Position numbers and translations under genes: made by a program. Under the pieces are notes generated by a model, which was given only the letters and a program-made list of their open reading frames with translations, was not told the origin of the DNA and did no database searches. A DNA stretch of 64,000 bases from Balaenoptera acutorostrata (Eukaryota > Chordata > Mammalia > Artiodactyla > Balaenopteridae), in NCBI RefSeq assembly GCF_949987535.1, contig NC_080067.1:50900910-50964909 (forward strand), read 5' to 3'. The first letter of the stretch is position 1; every line of letters begins with the position of its first letter. Shown in pieces: positions 1 through 9,999 of the stretch.

Positions 1-390
1 TTGCAGAGGGAGGAACACTCCCAGACTCGTTCTATGAGGCCACGATCACCCTGATACCAAAACCAGACAAAGATGTCACAAAGAAAGAAAATGACAGGCC
101 AATATCACTGATGAACATAGATCCAAAAATCCTCAACAAAATACTAGCAAACAGAATCCAACAGCCATTAAAAGGATCATACACCATGATCAAGTGGGGC
201 TTATCCCAGGAATGCAAGGATTCTTCAATATACGCAAATCAATCAAAGTGATACACCATATTAACAAACTGAAGGATAAAAAGCATATGATCATCTCAAT
301 AGATACAGAAAAAGCTTTCAACAAAATTCAACACCCATTTATGATAAAAACTCTCCACAAAGTAGGCATAGGGGGAACTTACCTCAACAT
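1..390 (+). mobile_element. L1 LINE fragment (ORF2, reverse transcriptase region)
   Basis: This is a piece of L1 ORF2 from the start of the reverse transcriptase domain. It is closely similar, base for base over long runs, to 19,815-20,205 and 40,445-40,835 in the same window. The reading frame is broken near 165 by a small deletion relative to the other copies. The element runs off the left edge, so its 5' extent is unknown. It ends abruptly near 390, in the middle of the RT domain, with no 3' UTR and no A-tail, which is not how ordinary 5'-truncated L1 copies end. It is non-functional. Confidence 0.93.
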
Positions 391-579
391 GACTTCACTT
401 TTATAATTAGCTTGAATTAATTTTTTGAAAGTATATCTACACCTAAATTTGCCTGCAAAATTATTTTGAGGTATTAATACCAGCTTTTCTATAGGACTTT
501 TCTTTTTTGTTAAAGTTTTATGTTTAAATTTAATCTTTACTTTCTGAAAATATAATGAATCCCTAATATTTCATCATTT

Positions 580-810
580 TGGAGCCAGACTGCCTAAGTT
601 GGAATTTTGGTTTCAACTCTTGCCAATTGTTGACTTTGGCCAAGTTCTTAAATATCCCCATGCTGCAATTAATTTCCTTGTAAAACAGGCATAACAGTAT
701 CTACTTCATGATTTTTTTGAAGATTAAATTACTTAACGTATGCAAAGCACTTAGAAAAAATACCTTGTACAAAGTAAGTGCTAAAAAAACTTGGCTATTT
801 TTCTTAGTAT
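580..810 (+). repeat. MIR SINE (diverged)
   Basis: The stretch follows the MIR core in order: the GGAGCCAGACTGCCT block at 581-595, the 'tgactttggccaagttctta' core, the 'tcatgattttttgaagattaaatt' block, and the 'gcaaagcacttag ... agtaagtgct' 3' part ending near 790. It is an ancient, immobile tRNA-derived SINE and is heavily mutated. Confidence 0.8.
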
Positions 811-1194
811 TATCTATGGTGTTGAGAAAGAGGAAATCAATGAGTAATTATAACAAATGCCCTGAATTTCATTTTAGGTAATGAACTATGTCCTAATACT
901 TCAAATACAAGTAATGCCACGACTTGAAACAAATTTCATGCAATAATTTCAACAGAGTAATTTTAACAATTTAGTGAGCTCTATTATGCTGTTTGTGTTG
1001 TTGTGTTAAGTACTGTTTGTGATCCTTATTATTGAATTGAGCAGCAATAATACTTGGAGATACTCAGTGTTACCATAATGAATGTAGGATTCAGATATTC
1101 ATGAACTACCAGTTAGGGTTCAGTGAAAAATCTGGATCAGCTTGGGATTAACAATTTCGAACATGAAACAAGTAAACAGAGGAATTCAGTACAG

Positions 1195-1350
1195 CAGCAC
1201 AGAAGTACTGGATTGGAATTTAAATATCCAGTTTTAAATCTTGATTATGACAGATAACTGTGTAACATTGCTTAACTTTATCATCTTCAGTTTTTTGGTA
1301 AATGGAAGTAATAACATATTTTATAAGTATTTTGAAGATTCAATGAGTTA
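1195..1350 (+). repeat. MIR SINE fragment (strongly diverged)
   Basis: A weak MIR match: 'tgtaacattgcttaacttta', then 'tcatcttcagttttttggtaaatgg', then 'ttgaagattcaatgagtta'. The order and spacing match the MIR core. Its edges are uncertain. Confidence 0.55.
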
Positions 1351-2167
1351 ATTTCTGAAAAATTAATTTCCAGAAGTGTTGTTGGTGTTTTTATGGAAAA
1401 GTGACAATTTGGTATTTTATTACTTAGAGGCAAGAACTATATCTCAGTGTGAAATTGTTTCATGGATAACCTTACAAAAGAAAGACTTTAATCCTTCTCT
1501 AAAACCAACCAAAAACAACTTAAAGACTTAACAACTTTTCCAATGAAACTAGGATAATCACATAAGTCAAAACCAGATATTATGATACATCTATTATGAT
1601 ACATCACTGCCAAATACAGGACAGTTTGAATGACACCGAAAGATGATTATAAGAGCATCTGTGTTAGCTTTGCTGACTCCTCAACACAGAGATAAAGGAA
1701 ATGGAAAAACCTTTCAACAATTACTTACTTTGAGTTGCAAGGTTCAAGTCTACTGTGGAGAAGTACAGGGCACCCAAATGGGACTAAACAGCAGGAGATG
1801 AGCTATTTTCATTTTCTATTACCCAACCTCATTTTGGGAAATGGCTTTGTGATGAGACAGGGTAAGGGAAATAAGACCTTTGACTTAGCAACAAATGACC
1901 ACAGTCAGGGGATCAGATACTTAAAATGGCAAACACTAAAGCACCAATTGGAACCTCACTAAAGTACCTCATAGAAAACTGAGACAGGAGAAATGTTGAA
2001 AACCAAGGAGAGATGCGTTCCCAAGGCAAAATTGTTGAGCAAGTGTTTTAAACAACATTTCTGAATTGTTAGCTGCTCCAGATCATTCCTTTTGCCCCTC
2101 CTCACAGAATGCTTAATCAAATTGCTGAACTACCTAGAAATGATCTCATTCAAAAGCTCCTAAGGCA
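1351..2167. other. Unassigned AT-rich DNA, no gene seen
   Basis: I recognise no repeat or exon here. The open frame at 1,735-1,962 (75 codons, plus strand) has low-complexity chance composition, with no splice context and no recognisable domain. Confidence 0.6.
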
Positions 2168-2574
2168 GTATATTAGTGAGGGTTTTCCAGATAAACAGAA
2201 CCAACCAACAGCATATAAATATATAGAGAGATTTATTTTAAGAAATTTGCTTTCACAGTTGACTTGAGGTTTCCAAAATCTGATGGGATAGGTGGGTGGG
2301 CTAGAGACTCAGGGAAGAGTTCTTGTTCAAAGACAGGCAGGTGGCAGAATTCCTTCTTGGTCAGGAGATGTTAGCCCTTGTTCTAGTTAGGCCTTCAGCT
2401 GATTGGTTGTGTCCCACCTACATTATGGAGGACTTTGGCTTTATTCAAAGTACATTAATGTGAATGTTAATCTCATACTAAAAATACCTTCACAGAAACG
2501 TTCAGAATAATGCTTGACTAAATATCTGGGCACTGTGGCTCAGCCAAGTTGATACAAAAAATTAATCATCAAAG
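2168..2574 (+). mobile_element. Solo LTR, ERVL-type (MLT2-like)
   Basis: It begins 'tattagtgagggttttccag', followed by an AAACAGAACCAA block and an ATATATAGAGAGATTTATTTTAAG block. Later come a 'gaattccttctt' block, 'aggccttcagctgattgg', 'cacctacattatggag' and an end near 'gttgataca'. This is the layout of the common mammalian ERVL LTR that I know as MLT2. The same family appears in reverse at 37,876-38,370. No internal retroviral sequence adjoins it. The name MLT2 is from memory; that it is an interspersed LTR repeat is firmer. Confidence 0.7.
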
Positions 2575-2750
2575 GCAGTAAAGAAGTAGTGTGGTTCTTA
2601 AGCCAAATTACTGAAACTTTAAAAGTAGTAACAAAATGTCAAAAGCAAAAGGAAAATTAAAATATTTTTCAATAGAAAAACTTCTCAAACACACAATCTT
2701 CCACGTCTTCACAAAATTAATGTGAAATGGACTTTCTAAAAAGAAAGCAG

Positions 2751-3071
2751 GGGCTTCCCTGGTGGCGCAGTGGTTGAGAATCTGCCTGCCAATGCAGGGG
2801 ACACGGGTTCGAGCCCTGGTCTGGGAAAATCCCACATGCCACGGAGCAACTAGGTCCGTGAGCCACAACTACTGAGCTTGCGCGTCTGGAGCCTGTGCTC
2901 CCAACAGGAGAGGCCGCGATAGTGAGAGGCCCGCGCACCGTGATGAAGAGTGGCCCCCGCTTGCCGCAACTAGAGAAAGTCCTCGCACAGAAATGAAGAC
3001 CCAACACAGCCAAAAATAAATAAATTAATTAATTAATTTAAAAAAAAAAGAAAAGAAAAAAAAAAAAAAAA
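2751..3071 (+). mobile_element. CHR-type tRNA-derived SINE, long form
   Basis: The head 'gggcttccctggtggcgcag' is followed by an RNA polymerase III A-box-like TGGCGCAGTGG and a B-box-like GGTTCGAGCCC near 2,807-2,818. The body has the 'agccacaactactgag' and 'ctgcgcttgccgcaac'-type blocks, then 'gaagacccaacacagcc', a TAAA/TTAA tract and a long A-tail to 3,071. A short direct repeat (AAAGCAGG, 2,744-2,751 and about 3,069-3,076) flanks it, partly merged with the A-tail. Long CHR SINEs are typical of cetaceans. It lies at the 5' edge of an L2 remnant. Confidence 0.96.
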
Positions 3072-3692
3072 GCAGGTCAGATTATATTACTCTTCAAACT
3101 TGCCATTGGCTCTCCACTTCACTCAGAGGGGAAAAAAAAAAATCTTTGGAATGACTTACAAAGCCTGACATCACTTGATCTCATTAATTCTCTGACCTAA
3201 TCCCCTTCTACTTTTCTCCTTGATCACACAGTTCTAGACACACTGGCCTTCTGAAGTTTCTTGATATTCCATCATGCCTTCCCCTTGGGACCTTACACTG
3301 GAATTTCCTTCTGCCCTTTCCGAGGTGGTTGCATGACCAACTCCTTCGCTATTTCCCAGTTTCTGCTCATTGTCGCCTTCTCAGGGAGACCAATGCTGTC
3401 ATCCTATTCAATGCTGCACATTTCCCCCACACTACTTTCAAACATTCACCCTCCTTTCCCTGCTCTATTTCTTCTTTCTTCCATAGCAATTATCATATTC
3501 AAACGTTCTGTATTATGTACTTATTTATTATGTTTTTACCTTTATCTCCCCAACCCTGCTAAAGCATAATTTAACTGGGCAGGGATCTTGGTGTGCTTTG
3601 TTTATTGATATATCTCAAGCACAAAAAATAGTACCATAGCAAGTAGACAATAGATTTGTTAAACAAGGAGGTAGATGGATGAATGAATGAAG
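3072..3692 (+). repeat. L2 LINE 3' end
   Basis: The segment shows the L2 3' layout: 'gattatattactcttcaaac', 'ccattggctctccacttcac', 'cacactggccttctgaag', 'gggaccttacactggaatt', 'ccttctgccctttccgaggt', 'gggcagggatcttggt', and the terminal 'gtagatggatgaatgaatga'. It is ancient and non-coding. The 102-codon plus-strand frame at 3,261-3,569 lies inside it and is a chance frame. The L2 is cut at its 5' side by the CHR SINE. Confidence 0.8.
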
Positions 3693-4554
3693 CAATCATT
3701 TGAAGAAGAAGGATATATAAACTATAGGGTTTCTATTCTAAAAAAAGCAGGAGCGAAGAACATTGAAAATGAGTTGTAAAAATTAGTAAATATATATAGA
3801 TAAAGTAAATTTAAATATCATTTGTTCAATGCTATGCAAAGAAATTTGAATGATCTGATGATGTATTATTTTTTAGAAACACATGCATTTCCAAACTCTA
3901 TCTTAAAAGACATGAAATATTCACAGTCCATATGTCTGAAAATATTGAGAAATCTTAAGGCATGACATTCCTTAAGCACCAGGACAAGACGTTTTTGTCA
4001 GTGAATTATTTCAATGAATTATCATTCCAGGAATGAGATAAATTCTGGTACAATTTAAAATGCCACAGTGCACAATAGAAGAAAAGTTTCCCAAATTCAT
4101 TTTTGATGCTACCCTAAGACTGCTTCACATGATAAAACTAGCAGTTTAAAAACTATTACCTAAATTCCCTAATGAATTTAAATGCAAAAAAATTAAATGT
4201 TGGAAAATAAAATGAGGAAATATATAAATACATATTATAATATTAAAAATGGCATTGATTTCAAGAATATAAGAAAAATCAAGCTAGAAAGTTCACTATT
4301 GTAATTTACCATTTTAAATATTGGAAAATGAAAGTTTAATGTAAATTTTGACAAAATTCAAGTAGAATCAGATAGATACTCTGTATATAGTAAAATACAC
4401 ATTATTTCTTCCATGTAACCAGCACTAACTTTAACGTGAGTTAAATAACCGTTGTTATTTAACAAATTAACATTGCCTCAGAATACTTATACAAGTGGGG
4501 AAAAATTAGATTTATAAATATTGGATAGGAGGAAGAAAAAAAATAAATTCTTGT
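3693..4554. other. Unassigned AT-rich DNA
   Basis: Very AT-rich, with no repeat family, exon or conserved motif that I can support. Confidence 0.6.
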
Positions 4555-5096
4555 ATTTCAAGATTGATTACTTAGAAAACTTAAACGATGGTTCAACTTA
4601 ACAATTTTTCTCTGGACTTTATTATGGTACAAAAGCAGTATACATTCAGTAGAAACCGTTCTATGATATTGAATTTTGATCTTTTCTGAGGCCAGCGATA
4701 TATAACGCCATAATCTCTTGTGATGCTGGGCAAGGCAGCAAGCCACAGCTCCCAGTAAGCCATGTGACCACACAACCACATCACTATGAAGGTAAACAAT
4801 CAATACACTTACAGCCATTCTGTACCCATACAACCATAACTGCTTTTTACTTTCAGTACAGTATTCAATAGGTTACATGAGATATTCTACACTTTATTAT
4901 AAAATAAGCTTTGTGTTAGATAATTTTGGTCAACTGTAAGCTAACAGTAAGTGTTCTGAGTACGTTTAAGGTAGGCTAGGCTAAGTCATGATGTTCAGTA
5001 GGTTAGGTGTATTAAATGCATTCTCAACTTATGATATTTTCAACTGATAATGGGTTTATCAGGACATAACCCTATCAGAATTGAGGATGATCTATA
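4555..5096 (+). mobile_element. Tigger-like DNA transposon remnant (non-autonomous)
   Basis: Recognisable blocks run in order: 'aaacgatggttcaacttaac' near the start, 'cagtagaaaccgttctatga', 'gaattttgatcttttctgag', 'cagcgatatataacgc', 'gctcccagtaagccatgtga', 'ggtaggctaggctaagtcat', 'ttaggtgtattaaatgca' and 'tgggtttatcaggacataac'. This is the pattern of a mariner/Tigger-derived mammalian DNA transposon. No transposase is encoded. Frames on the minus strand at 4,558-4,833 are chance frames in this repeat. The subfamily is uncertain. Confidence 0.65.
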
Positions 5097-5689
5097 CTAG
5101 AAACAATTTAGCAAATTTACTAATTTTAAAACAAAAAAGGCAAAACAAATGCTTTATATAAGTTAAAAATAACAAATATAATGGCTAATATTTCCTATTA
5201 ACAGTAATCATAACAAAAAAACCTAGGTAAGTATTCAACAAAAATTATTTGGATCTCTAGAGCATAATATGAAAAATTGAAAGATTTAAATGGAACTTGT
5301 TACTTTTCTTTCATATGAAGACTTTCTATGGTATATTTCATATACAGGGAACATACATTTACACACAAATGACATTTCAATGGCAATCACAACCCCTTCC
5401 TTGCAGCCTACTTTTAACAAAATAATATAAAATTCCTGTAGAAAAAAATAATAGTGCAAATAATTATTTTGAAATATAAGTGACAATATTCAGAAAATTT
5501 CTGAAAAGTAGAGTAAGGAGGAAAAATTAATCCTTCTGTTTATTCAAACACAATGTTGTAGCAATTAATGTAGGCTTAAACTAACACAATGAAGGTATAA
5601 ATATATTAATTAGATATAATTGGGAGAGCAAATGTATATGACAATTCCATAGATGCAAAAGAAGACATTTCAAATCATTTGGGAGAAAA

Positions 5690-6580
5690 TTGAGTATTCA
5701 TTGTGACAGTTAGCCAGCCATTTGTAGAAAAATAACATGTAACTTTACTTCACTACTTGTGTCAGAAATAATTCCAGATGGATCAAATATTTAAATGTCT
5801 AAATAGGACTAGAAAGTTATTAGAAGAAAAATCATGAATTTTAAAACAATATACTTGGAATGGAGACAGTATTTTAGAACATGGCAACTTATTCAGGAAA
5901 ATGATAAATCTCACAAAAGATTCAAATTTTGATTACATTTTATTACACTTTACTAGATAGAAAATTAAAGTATAAAAAACAAAGAATTCTTAAAAACTAA
6001 AAATGAAGAAAAACTCTATTGCCAAAAGAGAAATCACAGAAACACATGAACTTACAAACATCTAAGATGATGCTTTTTTTCACAATAAAAGAAATGTAAA
6101 TTAAATGAGGAAAATGTTTCACATATGATGGCATATAATTTTATATATTGATGATAGTATTTGAGAGGAAAACACACTCATAAATTGTTTCTGGGACTAT
6201 ATGTTGATGAAATAGTTGCAGAGCACAATTTGGAACATATTGTAAATTATAAAAATCATGTATTCTTTGGCTCAGCAATCATCATTTGCATAAAAATATA
6301 GATTTCATATATATTATGTGTGTATATGTATACATTTTATATAGTCTCAGTGTAGAGACATATATTCATAAACATTGCCTAGAATTATAAATAAGTTATT
6401 AAGAGTGATCATTTCTGTGCTAAACCCAGGATGTGGGAGTGGAGTGATGAGTATTCAGAGAAGAGCAAACAGTATGGGGAAATCTTCAGTCTTCACTGTG
6501 AACTCATCAACGCTTTTTAAAAATGTCTTTAGTTTTAATTGTATACACTTTTTACTATTTTTTTCACCATAAGCTTTGAT
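5690..6580 (+). repeat. Old L1M LINE, ORF2 C-terminus and 3' UTR
   Basis: The stretch around 5,770-5,800 ('attccagatggatcaaatat') begins a series of blocks in L1 ORF2 order, continuing through 'gaaatgtaaattaaatgagg' (6,094-6,113), the 'aaacacactcataaattg ... gaacatattgtaaatta' block and 'ggctcagcaatcatcatttg'. The 3' UTR-like 'ggatgtgggagtggagtgat' follows, then 'tttttactatttttttcacc'. It is riddled with stops and indels and is ancient and non-functional. Confidence 0.7.
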
Positions 6581-6799
6581 TGCTCTTTAGGTTTTATGAT
6601 CCTTGGTGTTTCTTAGGTTTACTTTAGTTCATGGTACATGGTAATTACTGATCATGAAGAGTCTGCTCTAATTAATTAGTTGATCAGTTATTTTTGATGA
6701 GTTCAAAACCCCAAGCCAAGGCTAAAACCTTGACAATAAACACCGCCTAAATACATAGTTCCAACACAAACCGTTTAAACTCCTTCCCCCACCAGAAAT

Positions 6800-8170
6800 A
6801 ATTACTATCCTAAATTCTATGTTTATCATTTTCTTGTTCTCCTCTTTAATCTTGTATCCACATATTTATTTATAAAATATGCTTTTAGCATCATAAAAAA
6901 GGGCATCAAGTTATAAAAATGTGGGGACTTAATTTTAAGCTTCCTATTACATTCCTAAAATTCATTCATGTTTGGAAACATTGCTACAGTTCAATTTTTG
7001 ACTGCTGTTAAATATTCCATTGCATGAATATACTATAGTATATTAATCTATTCTCCTCATGGTCAGAGGTGGAGTTGTTTCTAGGTTTTATGAATTGCTT
7101 CTATAAATATTCTTGTACATGTGTTCTGCTGTTGATATATACTTAGGCATGGAATATTCAGGTACCGGAGAAAGTGTCTGTTTTCCAAAGCAGTTGTACA
7201 ATTTACACTACCACCAGCAATGTACAGAGACCCTGTGACTGACATCTTCAACACGTAGCTATTTTCACACATTCTGGTTTTTTTCCCCAAATAATTAGGT
7301 GTAAACAGAACTTCATTATGGTCTTGAGTTTTCTGATTGTCATTGATGTTGAATATCTTTTCATATGTTTGTTGGTCATATGTGTTTCTCTTCCTTAAAA
7401 TGCTTATTTATGTCTCCTTTTTTTTTTATATAAATTTATTTATTTATTTATATTTATTTTTGGCTGTGTTGGGTCTTCGTTTCTGTGCGAGGGCTTTCTC
7501 CAGTTGCCACGAGCGGGGGGCCACTCTTCATCGTGGTGCGGTGCGCGGGCCTCTCACAGTCACGGCCTCTCTCTTTGCGGAGCACAGGCTCCAGATGCGC
7601 AGGCTCAGTAGTTGTGGCTCACGGGCTTAGTCGCTCCGCGGCACGTGGGATCTTCCCAAACCAGGGCTCGAACCCGTGTTCCCTGCATTGGCAGGCAGAT
7701 TCTCAACCACTGCGCCACCAGGGAAGCCCTATTTATGTCTCTTGCTCATTTTTGTATTGGGTAGTTTGTTCACTTCTTACCGATTTTTGTTATTTACACA
7801 TTTTTGACATGACAATTTTAAATATGATTCCTTTAGTTTGTAATTTGCCATTTTCACTTTCTAAAAGTGACTTTTGATGAAAAAAGTTCTTAAATTTAAT
7901 TTAGTGAAACACATCTTTTAAAGTCTATCGTTTTTGTGTCTTGTTCTAGACCTCTTTCCCTCCTCCAAAGTTTAACATATATTTACCTATATTTTATAGA
8001 AAAAGTTTTTAAGTTGTTTTTGTCATTTGTCCTTAATCTGTTTGGGTTAATTTTTGTGTATAGTGTGGGGAACAGATCCATTTTTCATCTTTTCCCACGT
8101 GCTTAATTAATTTCAAAGATCAATTTTGTTGAGTAGTTTCTACCTTTCCCATTTGATTGCTTTTCTAATT
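6800..8170 (-). repeat. Old L1M LINE (antisense), split by a SINE
   Basis: Read on the minus strand this is the C-terminal part of an old L1 ORF2 plus 3' sequence. Plus-strand landmarks are 'gttttccaaagcagttgtac', 'acactaccaccagcaatgta', 'ttgatgttgaatatcttttc' and, beyond the SINE, 'aatttttgtgtatagtgtgg'. The order agrees with antisense L1M copies at 48,713-49,882 and 58,480-59,460. The CHR SINE at 7,417-7,729 interrupts it, so the L1M is older than the SINE. Confidence 0.8.
7417..7729 (-). mobile_element. CHR-type SINE, long form, inside L1M
   Basis: This is an antisense copy: a T-tract and TTTA repeat at 7,418-7,461, 'ggctgtgttgggtcttcg', then the body. The B-box complement 'gggctcgaacccg' and the head complement 'gccaccagggaagcc' end at 7,728. 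A perfect 12-bp TSD, TATTTATGTCTC, lies at 7,405-7,416 and 7,730-7,741. The L1M sequence continues on both sides. Open frames here (7,485-7,877, plus strand) are the usual chance frames of this GC-rich SINE. Confidence 0.97.
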
Positions 8171-8519
8171 AAAAATGGAAGCAAAGGTAAATAACAAACA
8201 CAACCCTAGGCTCTAGCTTTAAAGCTCATTTCCTTGTCACTAGTCTCCTTAAATAGATACACTTTGATCATTCCAAATGATACTATGTTCTTTTTCAGGA
8301 ATCACCTTCTAATTAAATATTAGAATGGGAGAGGTTTACATGTCCATATGTGTCCTGTGTTAATTTCCAACATTTCCCCCCCCCTCAAATTCTGCTATGA
8401 ATGAACTTAGACAATTCAAGGTAAGGCACTTAAGTGTCAAGTTGTAAAGCAGTGTCCAGGAGGCTTAATTCTCAAATAGAAATATTGACATATAATAATA
8501 CTGTAACTTTTACTGTATT

Positions 8520-8740
8520 TTTATTGCTTCTGGGCACTATTCAACCATTCATACATGCATTATCTCATTTCATACTCACAATAAGCCATAGAGAGGTTTG
8601 ATTAGTCTCAGTTTTCCACATAAGGAGGATTAGAGAGGTTATATAATTTGCCTACATCATACACATCATGTTTAAAGTGATTTGAACCTAATTCTTTCTC
8701 ATTCAAAAGCACGTGTTCTTTCCCATTATATGAAATTATC
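8520..8740 (-). repeat. MIR SINE (antisense)
   Basis: The complement of the MIR layout is present: 'gcattatctcatttcatact', 'ccacataaggaggattagag', 'aggttatataatttgcctac', 'gtgatttgaacctaatt', 'agcacgtgttctttcccatt'. It is diverged and immobile. Confidence 0.75.
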
Positions 8741-9999
8741 TTTCTACGACCCTAAACTATTTTTGTTGTTTATTCATCCTGTATTGTCTATCAGTGTTTC
8801 TAAGGTTTACCTCAGTAGCTGACTGAACAAGTTCATATTCAGTCCCCGCCCCCTCTTCATGGATGGGTCTTTTGTTAGGTGCCAGGATTTTTCTCTTCTC
8901 ACATGCTGCTATAAATGAACCAAGAGAGTAGAAGGTAGGACACTTGAGTGTGAAATTATGAAAGATTATCAAAGATGTCCAAATATTAAATAAAAAATAT
9001 CATTTTCCAGTATTCAACTCAGATCTGAAATGTAATTTCTTTTTTTTAATGTTTATTTTAATAGAGAAGCTGAAAAAAGTGTGTAAATCGAGTTATGAAG
9101 ATCCATGTAGCAAATGTGTTGCACTATGTAAATTTCACCAAGAATATATAAGAGACGTACCTTCCTGACATGGAAGTTATTTTACTTTCAGAAAAGTTTT
9201 TTGAAAGTGCTCTTGATTTTTAAATAAAAACTTTCTTTAGGATTTTGTACAGCAGCAATTGAATAATAGCCGGAATATAATTTCAACATTAAAATATGAC
9301 TACTAAAATATAAAATAATATTCTCCAGATGCCACCATATACCATTAGCCCATCGAGCCCAGTGTGACAGTGATCCTTTCTCACTGTTAGGGCAGCACGG
9401 CCCAGCAATATCCTTGCTTGCAGATTCTGTCTTGGATGGTCCACATGCTACTATTGACTCCAAATTCCCTGACAGTATAATCACTGTTCTCTGATAGAAG
9501 GTTGGCTGAGGCAATCATCATTTCAAAGGGAGTAGCCAGCTACTTACTGAGTTAGGTAAAGCTGCCAGACACGTTGTCAAGCCTCTGTGCTGACACAGAA
9601 GAAGACATATCAAGAATCCCCACTGAATTGTGTTTGGACCGTGCTTGGGTACACAATACCATTGCTATCCCAGATTTTTTCAGATATCAAAACGGGAAGA
9701 CTTTCACTGGTCTCACACATACTAATATTTTTGTGAAAATGAAAAGTATTTCCATACGAGCATAAGAGCTTCTTCTCCCACATTTTCCCATCCTCACCCA
9801 GTGTGTTAAGATTATTTTTTGCTGTCCAATGTGTTCCTATATACATTTTTGTGTGTGTAAAGAACAGGGTAAGGGATGTATTTGTATAGGCCAATGGGGA
9901 TTTTTTTTAAATTGTGGAGTATATGATTGATTATGTCTGTGAGATAATGAAAAATACTTCTGTCATATTTGCCTTTAACCCTGAGCAGAGAATTACTAA
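8741..9999. other. Unassigned DNA with short chance ORFs
   Basis: Minus-strand open frames at 9,188-9,514 (108 codons) and 9,610-9,894 (94 codons) are the longest here. Neither has a recognisable domain or clear exon signals. A 55-bp segment at 8,906-8,960 is a diverged relative of 8,388-8,442 (see findings). The source of the moderately GC-balanced 9,320-9,650 stretch is unknown to me. Confidence 0.5.

Noticed and set aside
2760..2830. tRNA gene
   Set aside because: A-box and B-box motifs are present, but they belong to the head of a tRNA-derived SINE. There is no cloverleaf or anticodon context of a true tRNA.
3261..3569. 102-codon hydrophobic frame, possible membrane protein
   Set aside because: It lies fully within an L2 3' end on the sense strand, and AT/CT-rich DNA gives such frames by chance.
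7485..7877. 130-codon Arg/Ser/Gly-rich frame
   Set aside because: It is the usual GC-rich chance frame of the CHR SINE and runs on into L1M. The same peptide pattern appears at 55,039-55,383.
9188..9514. 108-codon minus-strand frame as an exon or small gene
   Set aside because: No domain, no clear splice sites and no recognised homology. It is left as unassigned DNA.
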